A stretch of 64,000 nucleotides of DNA, from assembly GCA_016350165.1 (NCBI GenBank), contig CP066225.1, forward strand, positions 3,162,001-3,226,000. Direction: 5' to 3'. The position numbers and the translations under genes are program-made. Positions 9,002 through 18,272 of the stretch are shown one piece after another (positions within the stretch are counted from its first letter, which is position 1; each line of letters starts with the position of its first letter). The notes under the pieces are model-generated. The model was not told where the DNA came from and searched no databases. It saw only the letters and a list, made by a program, of their open reading frames with translations. The DNA is from Planctomycetota bacterium. GTDB lineage: Bacteria > Planctomycetota > Phycisphaerae > Phycisphaerales > Phycisphaeraceae.

Positions 9002-10014
9002 GTGATTTGGTCTACGAACGTTTATTCGATCTCAGTAGCGTTTTAGATGAGCCCATGACTCTCATCCTCACAGGTATCGGTTTGGGCATTCTGCTCCTTG
9101 GCACAATCGTCATCTCAATCCTCACGCTCACTAAACGAGTTGATGCGAAGCTTCAAAAAGAACTATGGAAACGCATGGGATCATGGTGGCTCATCGGTCC
9201 TGCTATCGCGGCATCCATCCTTCTCGGCGGGCTCGCCACGATGATCGGCGTCCTGGTTCTCGGCATCCTTTGTCACTCCGAATTCGCCCGCGCTACAGGC
9301 CTCTTTAGAGAAAAGCTCATGAGCGCTTTAGTCGTACTCACGCTCGCTCTCATGACCTTCATGATCATCGATAATTGGTTCAACTCTTTCGTTGCACTTC
9401 CAGGCCAAGCTCTCGTGGTTATCGCTTTCGTCGCTGTCATGCAAAATCGTACTGAAGGTTTTCTTCAACGCTTTGCACTCGCCGCCGTCTCGATCATGCT
9501 CTTCGGATATGGCCTCGGTCATCTCTCCTATGTCGCCAACGAACCCGGCAATCGTGCCGTTCTCTTCCTTGTCATTCTTTGTGTTGAACTCAACGACGTA
9601 TTCGCATTCACCTGCGGTAAACTTTTCGGCAAACGTAAACTCATCGTCAATGTCAGCCCCAACAAAACCATCGGTGGCGCACTCGGCGCTCTCATCCTCA
9701 CAACCGCACTTTTCGCAATCCTCGGCCGCTTTGCCTTCGAAGGTAAAAATGTAGGGCAGTGGCATCACCTCATCATCCTCGGCATCCTCATCAGCATCGG
9801 CGGGCAAATGGGCGATCTCTTCATCAGTGCCATCAAACGTGATGTTGGCGTCAAAGACATGGGCGCCGTTCTCCCCGGTCATGGCGGCATCCTCGACCGC
9901 TTCGACAGCCTCGTTCTCATTGGCCCCATTCTCGCCCACTATTGCTGGTATTTTGACAAAGTCGATCGCGAAGCAGGCGTGCAAGTCATCACCAAGGGTG
10001 TTTTCGGTTTATAA
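8998..10014 (+). CDS. cdsA: Phosphatidate cytidylyltransferase (CDP-diglyceride synthase)
   Basis: 338-residue membrane enzyme making CDP-diacylglycerol from phosphatidic acid and CTP. The C-terminal CdsA signature is present at about residues 276-303: S-A-x-K-R-D-x-G-x-K-D-x-G-x-x-L-P-G-H-G-G-x-L-D-R-F-D. About eight TM segments. The ATG overlaps the preceding stop (ATGA overlap). It would supply the CDP-diacylglycerol donor for the upstream phosphatidyltransferase, and the downstream acyltransferase would make its phosphatidate substrate. It may be the housekeeping CdsA or a paralogue; the window cannot decide. Confidence 0.93.
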   Translation: MSDLVYERLFDLSSVLDEPMTLILTGIGLGILLLGTIVISILTLTKRVDAKLQKELWKRMGSWWLIGPAIAASILLGGLATMIGVLVLGILCHSEFARATGLFREKLMSALVVLTLALMTFMIIDNWFNSFVALPGQALVVIAFVAVMQNRTEGFLQRFALAAVSIMLFGYGLGHLSYVANEPGNRAVLFLVILCVELNDVFAFTCGKLFGKRKLIVNVSPNKTIGGALGALILTTALFAILGRFAFEGKNVGQWHHLIILGILISIGGQMGDLFISAIKRDVGVKDMGAVLPGHGGILDRFDSLVLIGPILAHYCWYFDKVDREAGVQVITKGVFGL

Positions 10015-10040
10015 TATGCATCTACCCAAGAGCACTGATC

Positions 10041-10796
10041 ATGAAAGAATGGAAATACGAAACAGCACGAGATCACGGCGAAGTTGGCGTCAAGCGTATG
10101 GAAAGCGTTCGACGTGAAATGGGACTTATCGGCGCTGTTACGTGCCGTATCTGGAGTATGTTCATTCGTACTTATCTTCGCTCTATGCATCGGTTAGAAG
10201 TGCATGGCAAGAACAACATCCCCAAGCAAGGACCATTCGTTCTTGTCGCAAACCATACAAGCCATCTCGACGCACTTATCCTAGGCAGTCTTGCAAGTGA
10301 AACCATGCGTGATCGTGTTTTCTCAATTGCAGCAGGGGATGTATTCTTCAAGGACGGCGTCCGTGGTACTGCCTCAGCATTGCTCATCAATGCACTTCCC
10401 ATGAAACGTGGCAAAATGGGTAGGCACGCCATGACCGACCTGCGTACACGTCTTGTCGAAGATAAAGTCGGCTACGTCATTTTCCCCGAAGGTACGCGTG
10501 CAAGAGATGGGCATCTCGGCGACTTCAAAGCCGGCATCGGAATGCTCGTTTGTGATACAGATGTTCCCGTCATCCCATGCTGGATCGAAGGTGCATGGAA
10601 AGCATGGCCATCAAACAAAAAAATTCCCAATCGAGGCAAAATCTCAATTAGCATCGGCCAACCTAAAACTGCTCAAGACTTATCAAACGATATGAAGGGC
10701 TGGAAAGAATGTGCTGCCCAATTAAAAGATGCTGTTCTGCAAACTCAAAACCAAAATACTCCCCAGTCTAATCAAGTGTTAGCTAAAAACCACTAA
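10041..10796 (+). CDS. plsC: 1-acyl-sn-glycerol-3-phosphate acyltransferase family protein
   Basis: 251-residue PlsC-type acyltransferase that would convert lysophosphatidate to phosphatidate at the membrane. Block I, NHTSHLD (H-x4-D), is at about residues 70-76 and block III, FPEGTR, at about 147-152. One N-terminal hydrophobic stretch (GLIGAVTCRIWSMFIR) should anchor it. Third gene of the phospholipid operon, 26 bases after cdsA. No clear Shine-Dalgarno precedes the ATG at 10041; a later start at MESVRR (about 10098) is possible. Its TAA stop overlaps the TAG stop of the convergent HTH gene. Confidence 0.9.
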   Translation: MKEWKYETARDHGEVGVKRMESVRREMGLIGAVTCRIWSMFIRTYLRSMHRLEVHGKNNIPKQGPFVLVANHTSHLDALILGSLASETMRDRVFSIAAGDVFFKDGVRGTASALLINALPMKRGKMGRHAMTDLRTRLVEDKVGYVIFPEGTRARDGHLGDFKAGIGMLVCDTDVPVIPCWIEGAWKAWPSNKKIPNRGKISISIGQPKTAQDLSNDMKGWKECAAQLKDAVLQTQNQNTPQSNQVLAKNH

Positions 10797-11092
10797 TCGC
10801 CACAATCAATTAATCCCGGGTCCATTTCTTTCAGCGATGTACATCGCTTTTCATCAGCCACCGATTCCAAAAACCGTACACGATCTTCTTCACACAAATC
10901 CAAGCGACGTGATATTTGTTTAGCAGCCGTCGTTGAGATCGCTTGCTTGTTATTCAAAACACGTGATATATACGCAGGATCAAGCCCAAGTGATTGCGCA
11001 AACGCACGCATCGAATACTGATCATTCTCAGTGATACGCTTATCCAATTCCTTTTGCATAATCAGCACATGTGGCGGATTCTTATGTCCCAT
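10793..11092 (-). CDS. Small helix-turn-helix DNA-binding protein
   Basis: 99-residue probable transcription regulator. The helix-turn-helix is seen at about residues 27-60 (YSMRAFAQSLGLDPAYISRV, then LNNKQAIS), like the N-terminal domain of TIGR02147-type regulators but without the long C-terminal domain. The start at 11092 (MGHKNPP) is chosen because AAGGATG precedes it; a longer frame would begin at 11134. The gene ends convergently on plsC with a four-base stop overlap (TAG 10793-10795 against TAA 10794-10796). The SDR gene lies downstream, so it may start its own minus-strand transcript. Its target is unknown. Confidence 0.72.
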   Translation of the reverse strand: MGHKNPPHVLIMQKELDKRITENDQYSMRAFAQSLGLDPAYISRVLNNKQAISTTAAKQISRRLDLCEEDRVRFLESVADEKRCTSLKEMDPGLIDCGD

Positions 11093-11197
11093 ATCACATC
11101 CTTTCAGCACTATTATATGTACCCACCGATTCAAAAAGAAACCAGCCTACGAATAAGCTGGTTCCCGTATATGCAATCTCACACACCACTAATTCAT

Positions 11198-11929
11198 TCA
11201 GGGTTGCTGTGTTGTTTTCGCCAATACTATCTCGCGAATACAAACACTTTGTGGCTGATCGTAAGCAAAATAAATTGATCTTGCGACATCGTCCGCAGAT
11301 ATTACACCTTCCATCTGCGTCTTCCAATCGTCATAACCAGCCTTAATGCTGTCATCCGTTGTGTGAGATAACAACTCTGTCTCAACTGCACCCGGAGCAA
11401 TCGTCGTCAGCCTCACATTATGTTCAGCCACTTCTTCACGCAGGTTTTCAGTGATCGCATGCACCGCAAACTTCGTACCGCAATAAACAACATGGTTTGG
11501 GAACGTCTTGCGCCCAGCAACCGACGACACATTAATAATCGTGCCACCATTACGCTCAACCATCGGCTTAAGTACAGCATTTATACCGTTCAAAACACCA
11601 GTGATATTCACGCTCAACATCTTGTCCCACTCATCAGGTGACTGATCAGCCAGGAATCCCAACAGCATCACGCCAGCATTGTTAACAAAACAATCCACCG
11701 GCCCATACTGTTGTTCAGCATCTTTCACAGCCTGATTCACTGCATCGCGGTCAGTCACATCAACTTGCGCACAAATCGTGTTTGGCAATCCCAACTCATC
11801 CAATCGCTCAACACGTCTCGCAAGCAGCAATAAAGGGTGACCCTTCTCCGAAAATAGCTTCGCAGTTGCAGCACCGATCCCCGAAGATGCGCCGGTAATC
11901 ACAACAAGTGGTTTATGTACATCTGACAT
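11198..11929 (-). CDS. Short-chain dehydrogenase/reductase (YdfG-like)
   Basis: 243-residue cytoplasmic NAD(P)-dependent oxidoreductase with classical SDR motifs: TGASSGIG at residues 12-19, NNAG at 83-86, catalytic Ser about 135, Tyr149 and Lys153 (YCGTK), and PGAVETE after strand 6. The start at 11929 (MSDVHK) is preceded by GGAG seven bases upstream; the longer frame to 12004 adds 25 residues that do not belong to the fold. It is most like serine/3-hydroxy-acid dehydrogenases of the YdfG group, but the substrate cannot be read from the sequence. Confidence 0.88.
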   Translation of the reverse strand: MSDVHKPLVVITGASSGIGAATAKLFSEKGHPLLLLARRVERLDELGLPNTICAQVDVTDRDAVNQAVKDAEQQYGPVDCFVNNAGVMLLGFLADQSPDEWDKMLSVNITGVLNGINAVLKPMVERNGGTIINVSSVAGRKTFPNHVVYCGTKFAVHAITENLREEVAEHNVRLTTIAPGAVETELLSHTTDDSIKAGYDDWKTQMEGVISADDVARSIYFAYDQPQSVCIREIVLAKTTQQP

Positions 11930-12074
11930 CTTATTGACTCCATCGTCCACAAAGGACGCTTTAACGTTGTTCGATGCCGAATCATATCCCCTCTTTTTCC
12001 CCAATCCAGACCTTACCCTTCATATCGCCCCTTTAAGTGTTGATTCTTTTGTCAACACCTCATCACCCTCCCAA

Positions 12075-12102
12075 TAAAAAAGCCGCGACAATTGTCACGG
12101 CT
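12075..12102 (-). terminator. Rho-independent terminator of hisS
   Basis: On the minus strand AGCCGTGACAATTGTCGCGGCT forms a near-perfect stem followed by TTTTTTATTGG, 28 bases after the hisS stop. The same TTTTTTATTGG tail occurs at two other minus-strand terminators in the window. Confidence 0.88.
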
Positions 12103-12130
12103 ATCATCGTCTATCTCTTCAATCTCCAAC

Positions 12131-13426
12131 TCAGAGATTTTCATGCAAGTACTTAGCAATTTCATCAATCCCCACTTCAACCTGCTCCTGCGTATCCAGA
12201 TTCTTGACCTGTGCCGTCGCTTCAGCATCATCAAGAATGCAAGCAAATTTCGCCTTCGAACCAACCGCTTCTTTCAGCAACCTGCCCATGTTCTTTGTCG
12301 TTTTATATGAGAACCTTGCATGCAATCCTTTCGCACGCAGATCAGCAATCAAAGGCAACACCTTCTCACTACCAGCATCACTCACAGCTATCACATACAC
12401 ATCAGGCCTCGGCGCAACATTCTCAGGAATCAATCCCTTATCACGCAGCAAGTTCGACAACACAACATCACCCATCCCAAAACCAACAGCCGGCATCTTC
12501 GGCCCGCCAAATAAATTAATCAGATTGTCATATCGACCACCACCAGCAAGCGCTCTCTCAGCACCCGATGACTCATGAATCTCATACACAACGCCCGTGT
12601 AATAAGCCAAGCCGCGCACAATACCCAAATCATACTCACACCACTCCGCAATACCCAATGCATGCAGCTTATCATCAAGCTCCTGCAATTCCTTCACATC
12701 TTCCTCAGGCATCCCAATCGCCTTACACAACGAGCCCAACGAGCCCGTACGATAACGTGAACGACACGCTTCTTGGAATCGCTGCACACGATGTTCATCC
12801 AGCCCCAATTTCATCGCCGCTTTCTCAAAATCTTCTACCTCCATTTTGTCACGACGATCAAGTAAATTGAACGCATCAAGAATATTCTCTTCCGCCACAC
12901 CCAACTTGATCAGAATATTCCTCACCACATCACGGTGTGATATTTTCACTCTCACATGTTCAGGCGTCACACCCAGCTCACGCAAAAAGTCCACCGCTAC
13001 AAGAATCGTCTCTGCATCTGCTAACTCGCCTTCCAATCCAAGCAAGTCAACGTTCCACTGCAAAAACTCGCGCAGCCTCCCACGTTGTGGTCTTTCAGCA
13101 CGACAAAGATTCGGAATCGTAAACCACTTCACAGGCTTCGGCAGACTGTTCGCTTTATCCGCAACCATCCGCGCCAACGTCGGCGTGAACTCAGGACGCA
13201 ACGCAAAATCCGTCGTCCCATTCTCACGTCTAAAGCTAAACAGCTCCGACACAATCCCATCACCACTCTTCACCTTATATAGATCCAACTTCTCAAAAAT
13301 CGGACCGTCTACCTCCTCAAAACCATGCCGAATCGACACGCGGCGCCAGGCATCAGTGATATAGTTCTGCCAAGCCATGTCTTGAGGATAAAAATCGCGA
13401 GTGCCTTTTGGTTTTTCGATCTTCAT
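12131..13426 (-). CDS. hisS: Histidyl-tRNA synthetase
   Basis: 431-residue class II synthetase charging tRNA-His in the cytoplasm. Motif 2 region RPEFTPTLAR is near residue 80, the histidine A/B motifs IVRGLAYYTG and ALAGGGRYD are near 270-305, and an anticodon-binding domain is at the C-terminus (about 340-431). The N-terminus MKIEKPKGTRDFYP is typical of bacterial HisRS, which fixes the start. The family usually has Asp in VRGLDYY; here it reads VRGLAYY. It stands alone between an SDR gene and a divergent glycosidase gene, with its own terminator downstream. Confidence 0.97.
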   Translation of the reverse strand: MKIEKPKGTRDFYPQDMAWQNYITDAWRRVSIRHGFEEVDGPIFEKLDLYKVKSGDGIVSELFSFRRENGTTDFALRPEFTPTLARMVADKANSLPKPVKWFTIPNLCRAERPQRGRLREFLQWNVDLLGLEGELADAETILVAVDFLRELGVTPEHVRVKISHRDVVRNILIKLGVAEENILDAFNLLDRRDKMEVEDFEKAAMKLGLDEHRVQRFQEACRSRYRTGSLGSLCKAIGMPEEDVKELQELDDKLHALGIAEWCEYDLGIVRGLAYYTGVVYEIHESSGAERALAGGGRYDNLINLFGGPKMPAVGFGMGDVVLSNLLRDKGLIPENVAPRPDVYVIAVSDAGSEKVLPLIADLRAKGLHARFSYKTTKNMGRLLKEAVGSKAKFACILDDAEATAQVKNLDTQEQVEVGIDEIAKYLHENL

Positions 13427-13724
13427 TTGGTTTTACAGGGGGTAGGGGGTGATCGGGTACTCATTCTGCTCACGTCACCGCCTCTGGGCAGCTCGTAAAC
13501 CGTCTTTTGTCACATCAGCGGACATGATAGCAGCTTATCCTGGTCAGTTAAACGCCGCCGATCGCGTGTACTCCTTGGGGACAGCAGTATAAAAACATCT
13601 TTCGGATCGCTCCGATCAGTGTTATCATCTACATCAATCAAGCACGGCTTAGTTTAATCGCCACTTTAATCCAGCAATTCGTATGATGGGCATTGTCACT
13701 TTACGCCTATAGGAGATGCTTCAA

Positions 13725-15692
13725 ATGGCCTCAAACGTCTTCAAATTACTCCTCCTCACTTCCCTCATCTTCACCTCCCCACTCCTCGCCAAGGAAACCA
13801 CCCTCACCATCGGGCACAAAGATATCAAATTCGCCATCACCTCCTCCGACGGCTACCTCTCCTACACACTCTCCAAAAACGGCCAGAACATCATCGAACC
13901 TTCACCCCTCGGCATCACCGTCGACAACATCGCATGGGGCTCAGGCAACACAACCATCCACGAAGCAGCAGGCGGCACGCGCGAATCTCACGACTACAAA
14001 CTCCCATGGGGCGAAAAAAAGTATATCTCCAATCGCTACACGGAAGATCTTTACTCATTCAATCACAGCGAAACCAAAATTCGCATGTACATCCGAGTTC
14101 GCATGTTCGATGACGGCATCGGCTTCCGTTACGAACTTCAAGGCACTCAACCTGATGGCCAAGTCACCGCCTCCGATGAACTCACGGCCTTCACCTTCGA
14201 TCAAGATTACCCAGCATGGACCTTCGTCCGCCTCGGCATGCAAGCCATCTCAGCCAAACCCATCTCACAACTCCAGGAAATCCGCGAAACCAAACGAGGC
14301 CCGCGCACGCTCCTTCCTGTCTCACCAGTCGTCATCAAAAAAGCCAATGACACCTACGTCGCGATTCACGAAGCAAAACTCGACAGCTTCGCACCTGCTT
14401 TCCTTACACCATTCCCGCAACCCGATGGCAAAGCCGCGCTCGAAGTCACACTCGGTGGAGGCAAAGTCACCAACCTGCCACAAAAGTTTGTTACCCCATG
14501 GCGCGTCATCATCTTCGGCAAAACACCCGGCGACCTCATCGAATCCGACATCATCCTCAATCTCAACGATCCGCCTAACCCTCGATTAGACTACTCATGG
14601 GTCAAACCATCCAAGCTCATTTGGGATTGGCGAGGCCGTGGCGCCACCACCGACGACTGGACCTATGAACTCAACACCGAGACTTGTCTACGTTACATCG
14701 ACAAAGCAAAATCCCTTGGCCTCGACGGCTTCATGATCGATGCCCATTGGTACGATCCCAAAAAAGTCAAAAACCTCGAACCCGAACTTTGGCACACCAC
14801 TGGCCCCGTCGACATGCCCAAAGTCGCAGAATACGCGAAGCAGCAAAACGTCGATCTATGGCTTTACTTCAATCATCCCGAACTCTCACGTTACCAACCC
14901 GAAAAGATTTTCGATCTCCTTTCAGAGTGGAACGTTAAAGGCGTCAAAAATGGGTTCCTCCACGATGCCAACCAGAAGAACGTAGCCGGCGACATGCGTA
15001 TGCTCGAACTCGCTCGTCAGCACAAAATAATGTACGACGTGCATGAACCACTCAAGCCCACAGGCCTTCGTCGGACCTACCCGCACTATGTTTCTCGTGA
15101 ATTTGTGCACGCACTCGCCGATGGCGCACGCATGGCAACCCCTTCTTATCACGCAACCGCCGCATACCTCGCAGCCATCGCAGGCCCCGTTGACCAGACC
15201 CCCGGCATCATTGCGCTTAATAACGCGACCGCCGAACGCCACTACGTTCGTAACGAAATCCAATCCACCGCTACCGCGCAAATCGCGCGTTGCCTCATCT
15301 ACTACTCAGGTATACTCAATCTCTCCGACATCCCCGAAGCTTACGAGCAGCGCGCCGACCTCTTCGAGTTCGTTCAGAAAATGCCCATGACATGGGACGA
15401 TACCCGTTTCATTCAAGGCGAAATCGGTAAGTACATCGTCATCGCTCGACGCTCAAAAAACAAATGGTTCATCGCAGCAATCACTAACGAGGAAGCACGC
15501 AACATCACCCTCAACCTTTCTTTCATCGGCAACCTTAACAGTAAAACCGCTCGCATCTACGCCGACGCGCCCGACGCACACTATCTTACGAATAGAGAAC
15601 CATACCAGATCACAGACAAAACGTTCACAAACACAAACATGCTCAAACTCGAACTCGCCCCGGGTGGCGGCGCTTGTGTCTGGATCAGATAA
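13725..15692 (+). CDS. Glycoside hydrolase family 97 (alpha-glucosidase/alpha-galactosidase type)
   Basis: About 655-residue secreted glycosidase. The start at 13725 is preferred over 13716 because AGGAG at 13711-13715 gives nine-base spacing only to the later ATG. A signal peptide is present (about 1-22, ending SPLLA). An N-terminal beta-sandwich is followed by a (beta/alpha)8 barrel from about residue 290 with GLDGFMIDAHWYDP, the VHEPLKPTGLRRTYPHYVSRE block and a C-terminal beta domain, as in GH97. The family contains inverting alpha-glucosidases (SusB) and retaining alpha-galactosidases; the Asp in FMIDAHWYD suggests the retaining type, but I would not assign a substrate. It is monocistronic, with a terminator straddling the 3' end of the convergent MATE gene. 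Confidence 0.88.
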   Translation: MASNVFKLLLLTSLIFTSPLLAKETTLTIGHKDIKFAITSSDGYLSYTLSKNGQNIIEPSPLGITVDNIAWGSGNTTIHEAAGGTRESHDYKLPWGEKKYISNRYTEDLYSFNHSETKIRMYIRVRMFDDGIGFRYELQGTQPDGQVTASDELTAFTFDQDYPAWTFVRLGMQAISAKPISQLQEIRETKRGPRTLLPVSPVVIKKANDTYVAIHEAKLDSFAPAFLTPFPQPDGKAALEVTLGGGKVTNLPQKFVTPWRVIIFGKTPGDLIESDIILNLNDPPNPRLDYSWVKPSKLIWDWRGRGATTDDWTYELNTETCLRYIDKAKSLGLDGFMIDAHWYDPKKVKNLEPELWHTTGPVDMPKVAEYAKQQNVDLWLYFNHPELSRYQPEKIFDLLSEWNVKGVKNGFLHDANQKNVAGDMRMLELARQHKIMYDVHEPLKPTGLRRTYPHYVSREFVHALADGARMATPSYHATAAYLAAIAGPVDQTPGIIALNNATAERHYVRNEIQSTATAQIARCLIYYSGILNLSDIPEAYEQRADLFEFVQKMPMTWDDTRFIQGEIGKYIVIARRSKNKWFIAAITNEEARNITLNLSFIGNLNSKTARIYADAPDAHYLTNREPYQITDKTFTNTNMLKLELAPGGGACVWIR

Positions 15693-15717
15693 ATCACCCA
15701 ATTAAAAAAACATGAAT

Positions 15718-15752
15718 ATGTCACTTGGCCTTAAAAGCTAAGTGACATTTTT
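15718..15752 (+). terminator. Terminator shared by convergent genes
   Basis: ATGTCACTT (15718-15726) / AAGTGACAT (15740-15748) with T run to 15752. It lies 25 bases after the GH97 stop and overlaps the last codons of the convergent MATE gene, so the stem doubles as coding sequence. An A run on the left lets it also work leftward. Confidence 0.8.
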
Positions 15753-17088
15753 CATAATGTCGCATCGCAATCCTCAACACAATGAGCCCCGCAATCGCAA
15801 CCACAACATTCGTCGTCACCATCCCCCAGAACAAGCCCGGCACGCCAAACAGCAAACCACCCAAATAAATCACGAGTGAATATAAAAAGATATGTTTTAG
15901 TAACCCAACAATCGCGCCCGCATATGCATGATTAATCCCAACCAGTTCATTCGACACAACAATCACAATAGCAAGGGGCGCGTAACCAAGTGTTGCAATC
16001 CTTAGAAAATCAATCAAATCACGGTGTACCTGCGGGTCATTTGTAAACGCATCCGCAATCGGTCTCGCAAGCGTAAACAATACCACCGTACAAATTAAAC
16101 CCCATGATAGACCCAGCAAATGCGTAAACCGAATCGCTTGTCGTATCCGCTTATATTGACCCGCTGCATAGTTCTGTGATGTAAACGTCAGTATCACAAT
16201 CGACAATGCAAACGTCGGCAACGCTGCAAACGCCTGCAACCTCGATCCAACCCCATACGCAGCAACCGCATCAACATCAAACGATGCAATGATCAAAGTC
16301 ACGATCGAAAACGACATCGCCAAAAACGTCTTCATCACAGTCGTCGGTAACCCCGCATGCAAAATCGATTTTAAATGATAAATCACATGCCTCGGTATCA
16401 GCGGCGGCTTCCCCAACAACTTCGTCCGTTTTCGCAAGTAATACAACGAAACCAATAACGCTATAAACCTCGCAAAAATCGTTGCAATCGCAGCACCATT
16501 AATTCCCATCGCAGGAAAGAAAAATAAACCAAAAATCAAAATCGGATCAAGCGCAATATTAATCACCGCAGCATAGATCATAGGCAATGATGAAGGCCAC
16601 GTATCACCTGTCGCCCTGATCGCCGAGTTTGAAATGATCGACGTCGTAAAGAACGGCAACCCAAATATCCATATATACGTATAGTCCGACGCCATCTTCA
16701 GTGCCTCACCCTCAGCACCCAAAAACCGATACACTGGCGTCGTCATCAATAACAAAAACGGAATCAAAAGCGCAGAAATAACAAGACACATCCACACCGC
16801 CACCGACGCTTGCGACTTCGCTAATTTAAATCGATTCTTCCCAATCGCATTCGCCGCCGACGTCGTTAATCCAATCCCCAAACCAATCGTCGCTTGCCCA
16901 AATAAGAAAACAATCGGAAAAGTAAACGAAATCCCCGTCAAAGGCTCAGTACCCAATCGCGACACAAAATACGTATCCGTCAGATTCAAAATCACCATCG
17001 ACACCATCCCCGGCACCAAAAAGATTGTCATCTTCATGATCACCAAAGGAATATTCGTATTCGGACTCGTCAGATTAGGCATCCCCAT
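15721..17088 (-). CDS. MATE family efflux transporter
   Basis: 455-residue inner-membrane protein with about 12 TM helices in two related halves, of the multidrug and toxin extrusion superfamily (NorM/DinF type). Family hallmarks are visible in the first half (IFLVPGMVSMVILNLTDTYF, GQATIGLGIGLTTSAANAIG) and repeated in the second half (KTFLAMSFSIVTLIIASFDV). These exporters use sodium or proton gradients to remove cationic compounds; the substrate is not predictable. The start at 17088 (MGMPNL) has GGGAGG rather far upstream, so the exact start is uncertain by a few codons. Its last codons form part of a terminator hairpin. Confidence 0.9.
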   Translation of the reverse strand: MGMPNLTSPNTNIPLVIMKMTIFLVPGMVSMVILNLTDTYFVSRLGTEPLTGISFTFPIVFLFGQATIGLGIGLTTSAANAIGKNRFKLAKSQASVAVWMCLVISALLIPFLLLMTTPVYRFLGAEGEALKMASDYTYIWIFGLPFFTTSIISNSAIRATGDTWPSSLPMIYAAVINIALDPILIFGLFFFPAMGINGAAIATIFARFIALLVSLYYLRKRTKLLGKPPLIPRHVIYHLKSILHAGLPTTVMKTFLAMSFSIVTLIIASFDVDAVAAYGVGSRLQAFAALPTFALSIVILTFTSQNYAAGQYKRIRQAIRFTHLLGLSWGLICTVVLFTLARPIADAFTNDPQVHRDLIDFLRIATLGYAPLAIVIVVSNELVGINHAYAGAIVGLLKHIFLYSLVIYLGGLLFGVPGLFWGMVTTNVVVAIAGLIVLRIAMRHYEKCHLAFKAK

Positions 17089-17134
17089 AACCCATTCTAT
17101 CGGGCACCTCCCTTACAAATCTTTTAACACCCAA

Positions 17135-17162
17135 TAAAAAACGCTCAGCCGAAACTGAGCGT
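17135..17162 (-). terminator. Rho-independent terminator of the methyltransferase gene
   Basis: On the minus strand ACGCTCAG-TTTCGG-CTGAGCGT is followed by TTTTTTATTGGG; it sits 47 bases after the stop at 17209. Confidence 0.88.
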
Positions 17163-17208
17163 TCATATCTATTAATTGATTAGACAATGAGTATCGTCTT
17201 ACTTCTAC

Positions 17209-18072
17209 TTATTTATAAGCAACGATGTAACAAATCCATGACGGATCAGGATGTGCCTCTTCCGTTGTTTCCCAGTTGTCATCCCCTTCACCGTCTTCGT
17301 CTTCACCTTCCCAGAACACTTCCGACTTCGAAAACCCAGCTTCTTCCAGAAGTTCTCTGACTTCAGGAATCGACCAGAATCGCCAGTGATATTCAAATGC
17401 GTTCGTCATCTCCGATCCATCTTTAAATCTAAAGTGAATAAAGAACGAAGCGTCATGATTGATAGGGTTATACGAGTGCTGCTCCCACACATATGTAAAC
17501 TTCCCATCAATATCACGTTCCTCTTCCTGAGGCTCGTAACAATCCCCACCACCCATCATGTCCATCACCATCATGCCTTCTTTGGACAAGTTCTTGTGAG
17601 CAATCTTCAAATACTCAAGCAGTTCTTTACGTGTCTTAAAATACCAGAAGCTGAAATTCTGAGCCGCAAGTACGTCATACTTCTTCTTTGACACACTTCG
17701 CACGTCTTCAACTTCAAGCGTGATACGTGTGCGTTGCTCATCCGAAAGCTGTGACTGATTGTTCGCAATACCCCATTCAAGGCATTCAGGTTCTAAATCA
17801 ACACCCACCGCCGTTCGCTCTTTCCCAAGCTTCACCCACTCACAACAAACCGCATGCGTACCACAAAAATCTTCACGCAAAGTCACAGGCTTCTTGTCAA
17901 ATTCTTGCTGATAAACATCATCAAAGAACTCCGCCTCATGTTCCGGTTCTTGAACAGACTGCTGATAACACAGGTACTTGTCCGCAGCATCCGCCATCGT
18001 GTTCTTCTTCTTACGCTTACTGATGACTTTCACCTTGCCTTTATTCTTATCTTTATTCTTGCTCTTGCCCAT
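17209..18072 (-). CDS. Class I SAM-dependent methyltransferase
   Basis: 287-residue cytoplasmic methyltransferase. After a Lys-rich N-terminal tail (about 1-25) comes ADKYLCYQQSVQEPE, then motif I in the form LREDFCGTHAVCCEW (residues about 65-79), the acidic strand-2 end GVDLEP, and strand 4 with AAQNFSFWYF. The C-terminal part has an acidic loop (EGEDEDGEGDD). GGAG eight bases before the ATG supports the start. The subgroup with EDFCGT and xDKYxLYQxSVQxPE is widespread, but I do not know its substrate. No operon partner; a terminator follows. Confidence 0.82.
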   Translation of the reverse strand: MGKSKNKDKNKGKVKVISKRKKKNTMADAADKYLCYQQSVQEPEHEAEFFDDVYQQEFDKKPVTLREDFCGTHAVCCEWVKLGKERTAVGVDLEPECLEWGIANNQSQLSDEQRTRITLEVEDVRSVSKKKYDVLAAQNFSFWYFKTRKELLEYLKIAHKNLSKEGMMVMDMMGGGDCYEPQEEERDIDGKFTYVWEQHSYNPINHDASFFIHFRFKDGSEMTNAFEYHWRFWSIPEVRELLEEAGFSKSEVFWEGEDEDGEGDDNWETTEEAHPDPSWICYIVAYK

Positions 18073-18272
18073 GCGACCAGCTCCTTCTGTGGCTACTTAC
18101 CTGAGGCATGATTTTTTTGACCAAAAATGTTGGGCGTATTGTAAGGCAACTCCGCCGCATAGGGAATTGCCGACCCACGATTTTAACCCAACACTAAACC
18201 AACCCCACACTTCCTGCACACACAGATGTAGTGAGTCAGATATTGTTCGTCCTGAATTGAAAGGGTTGCACG

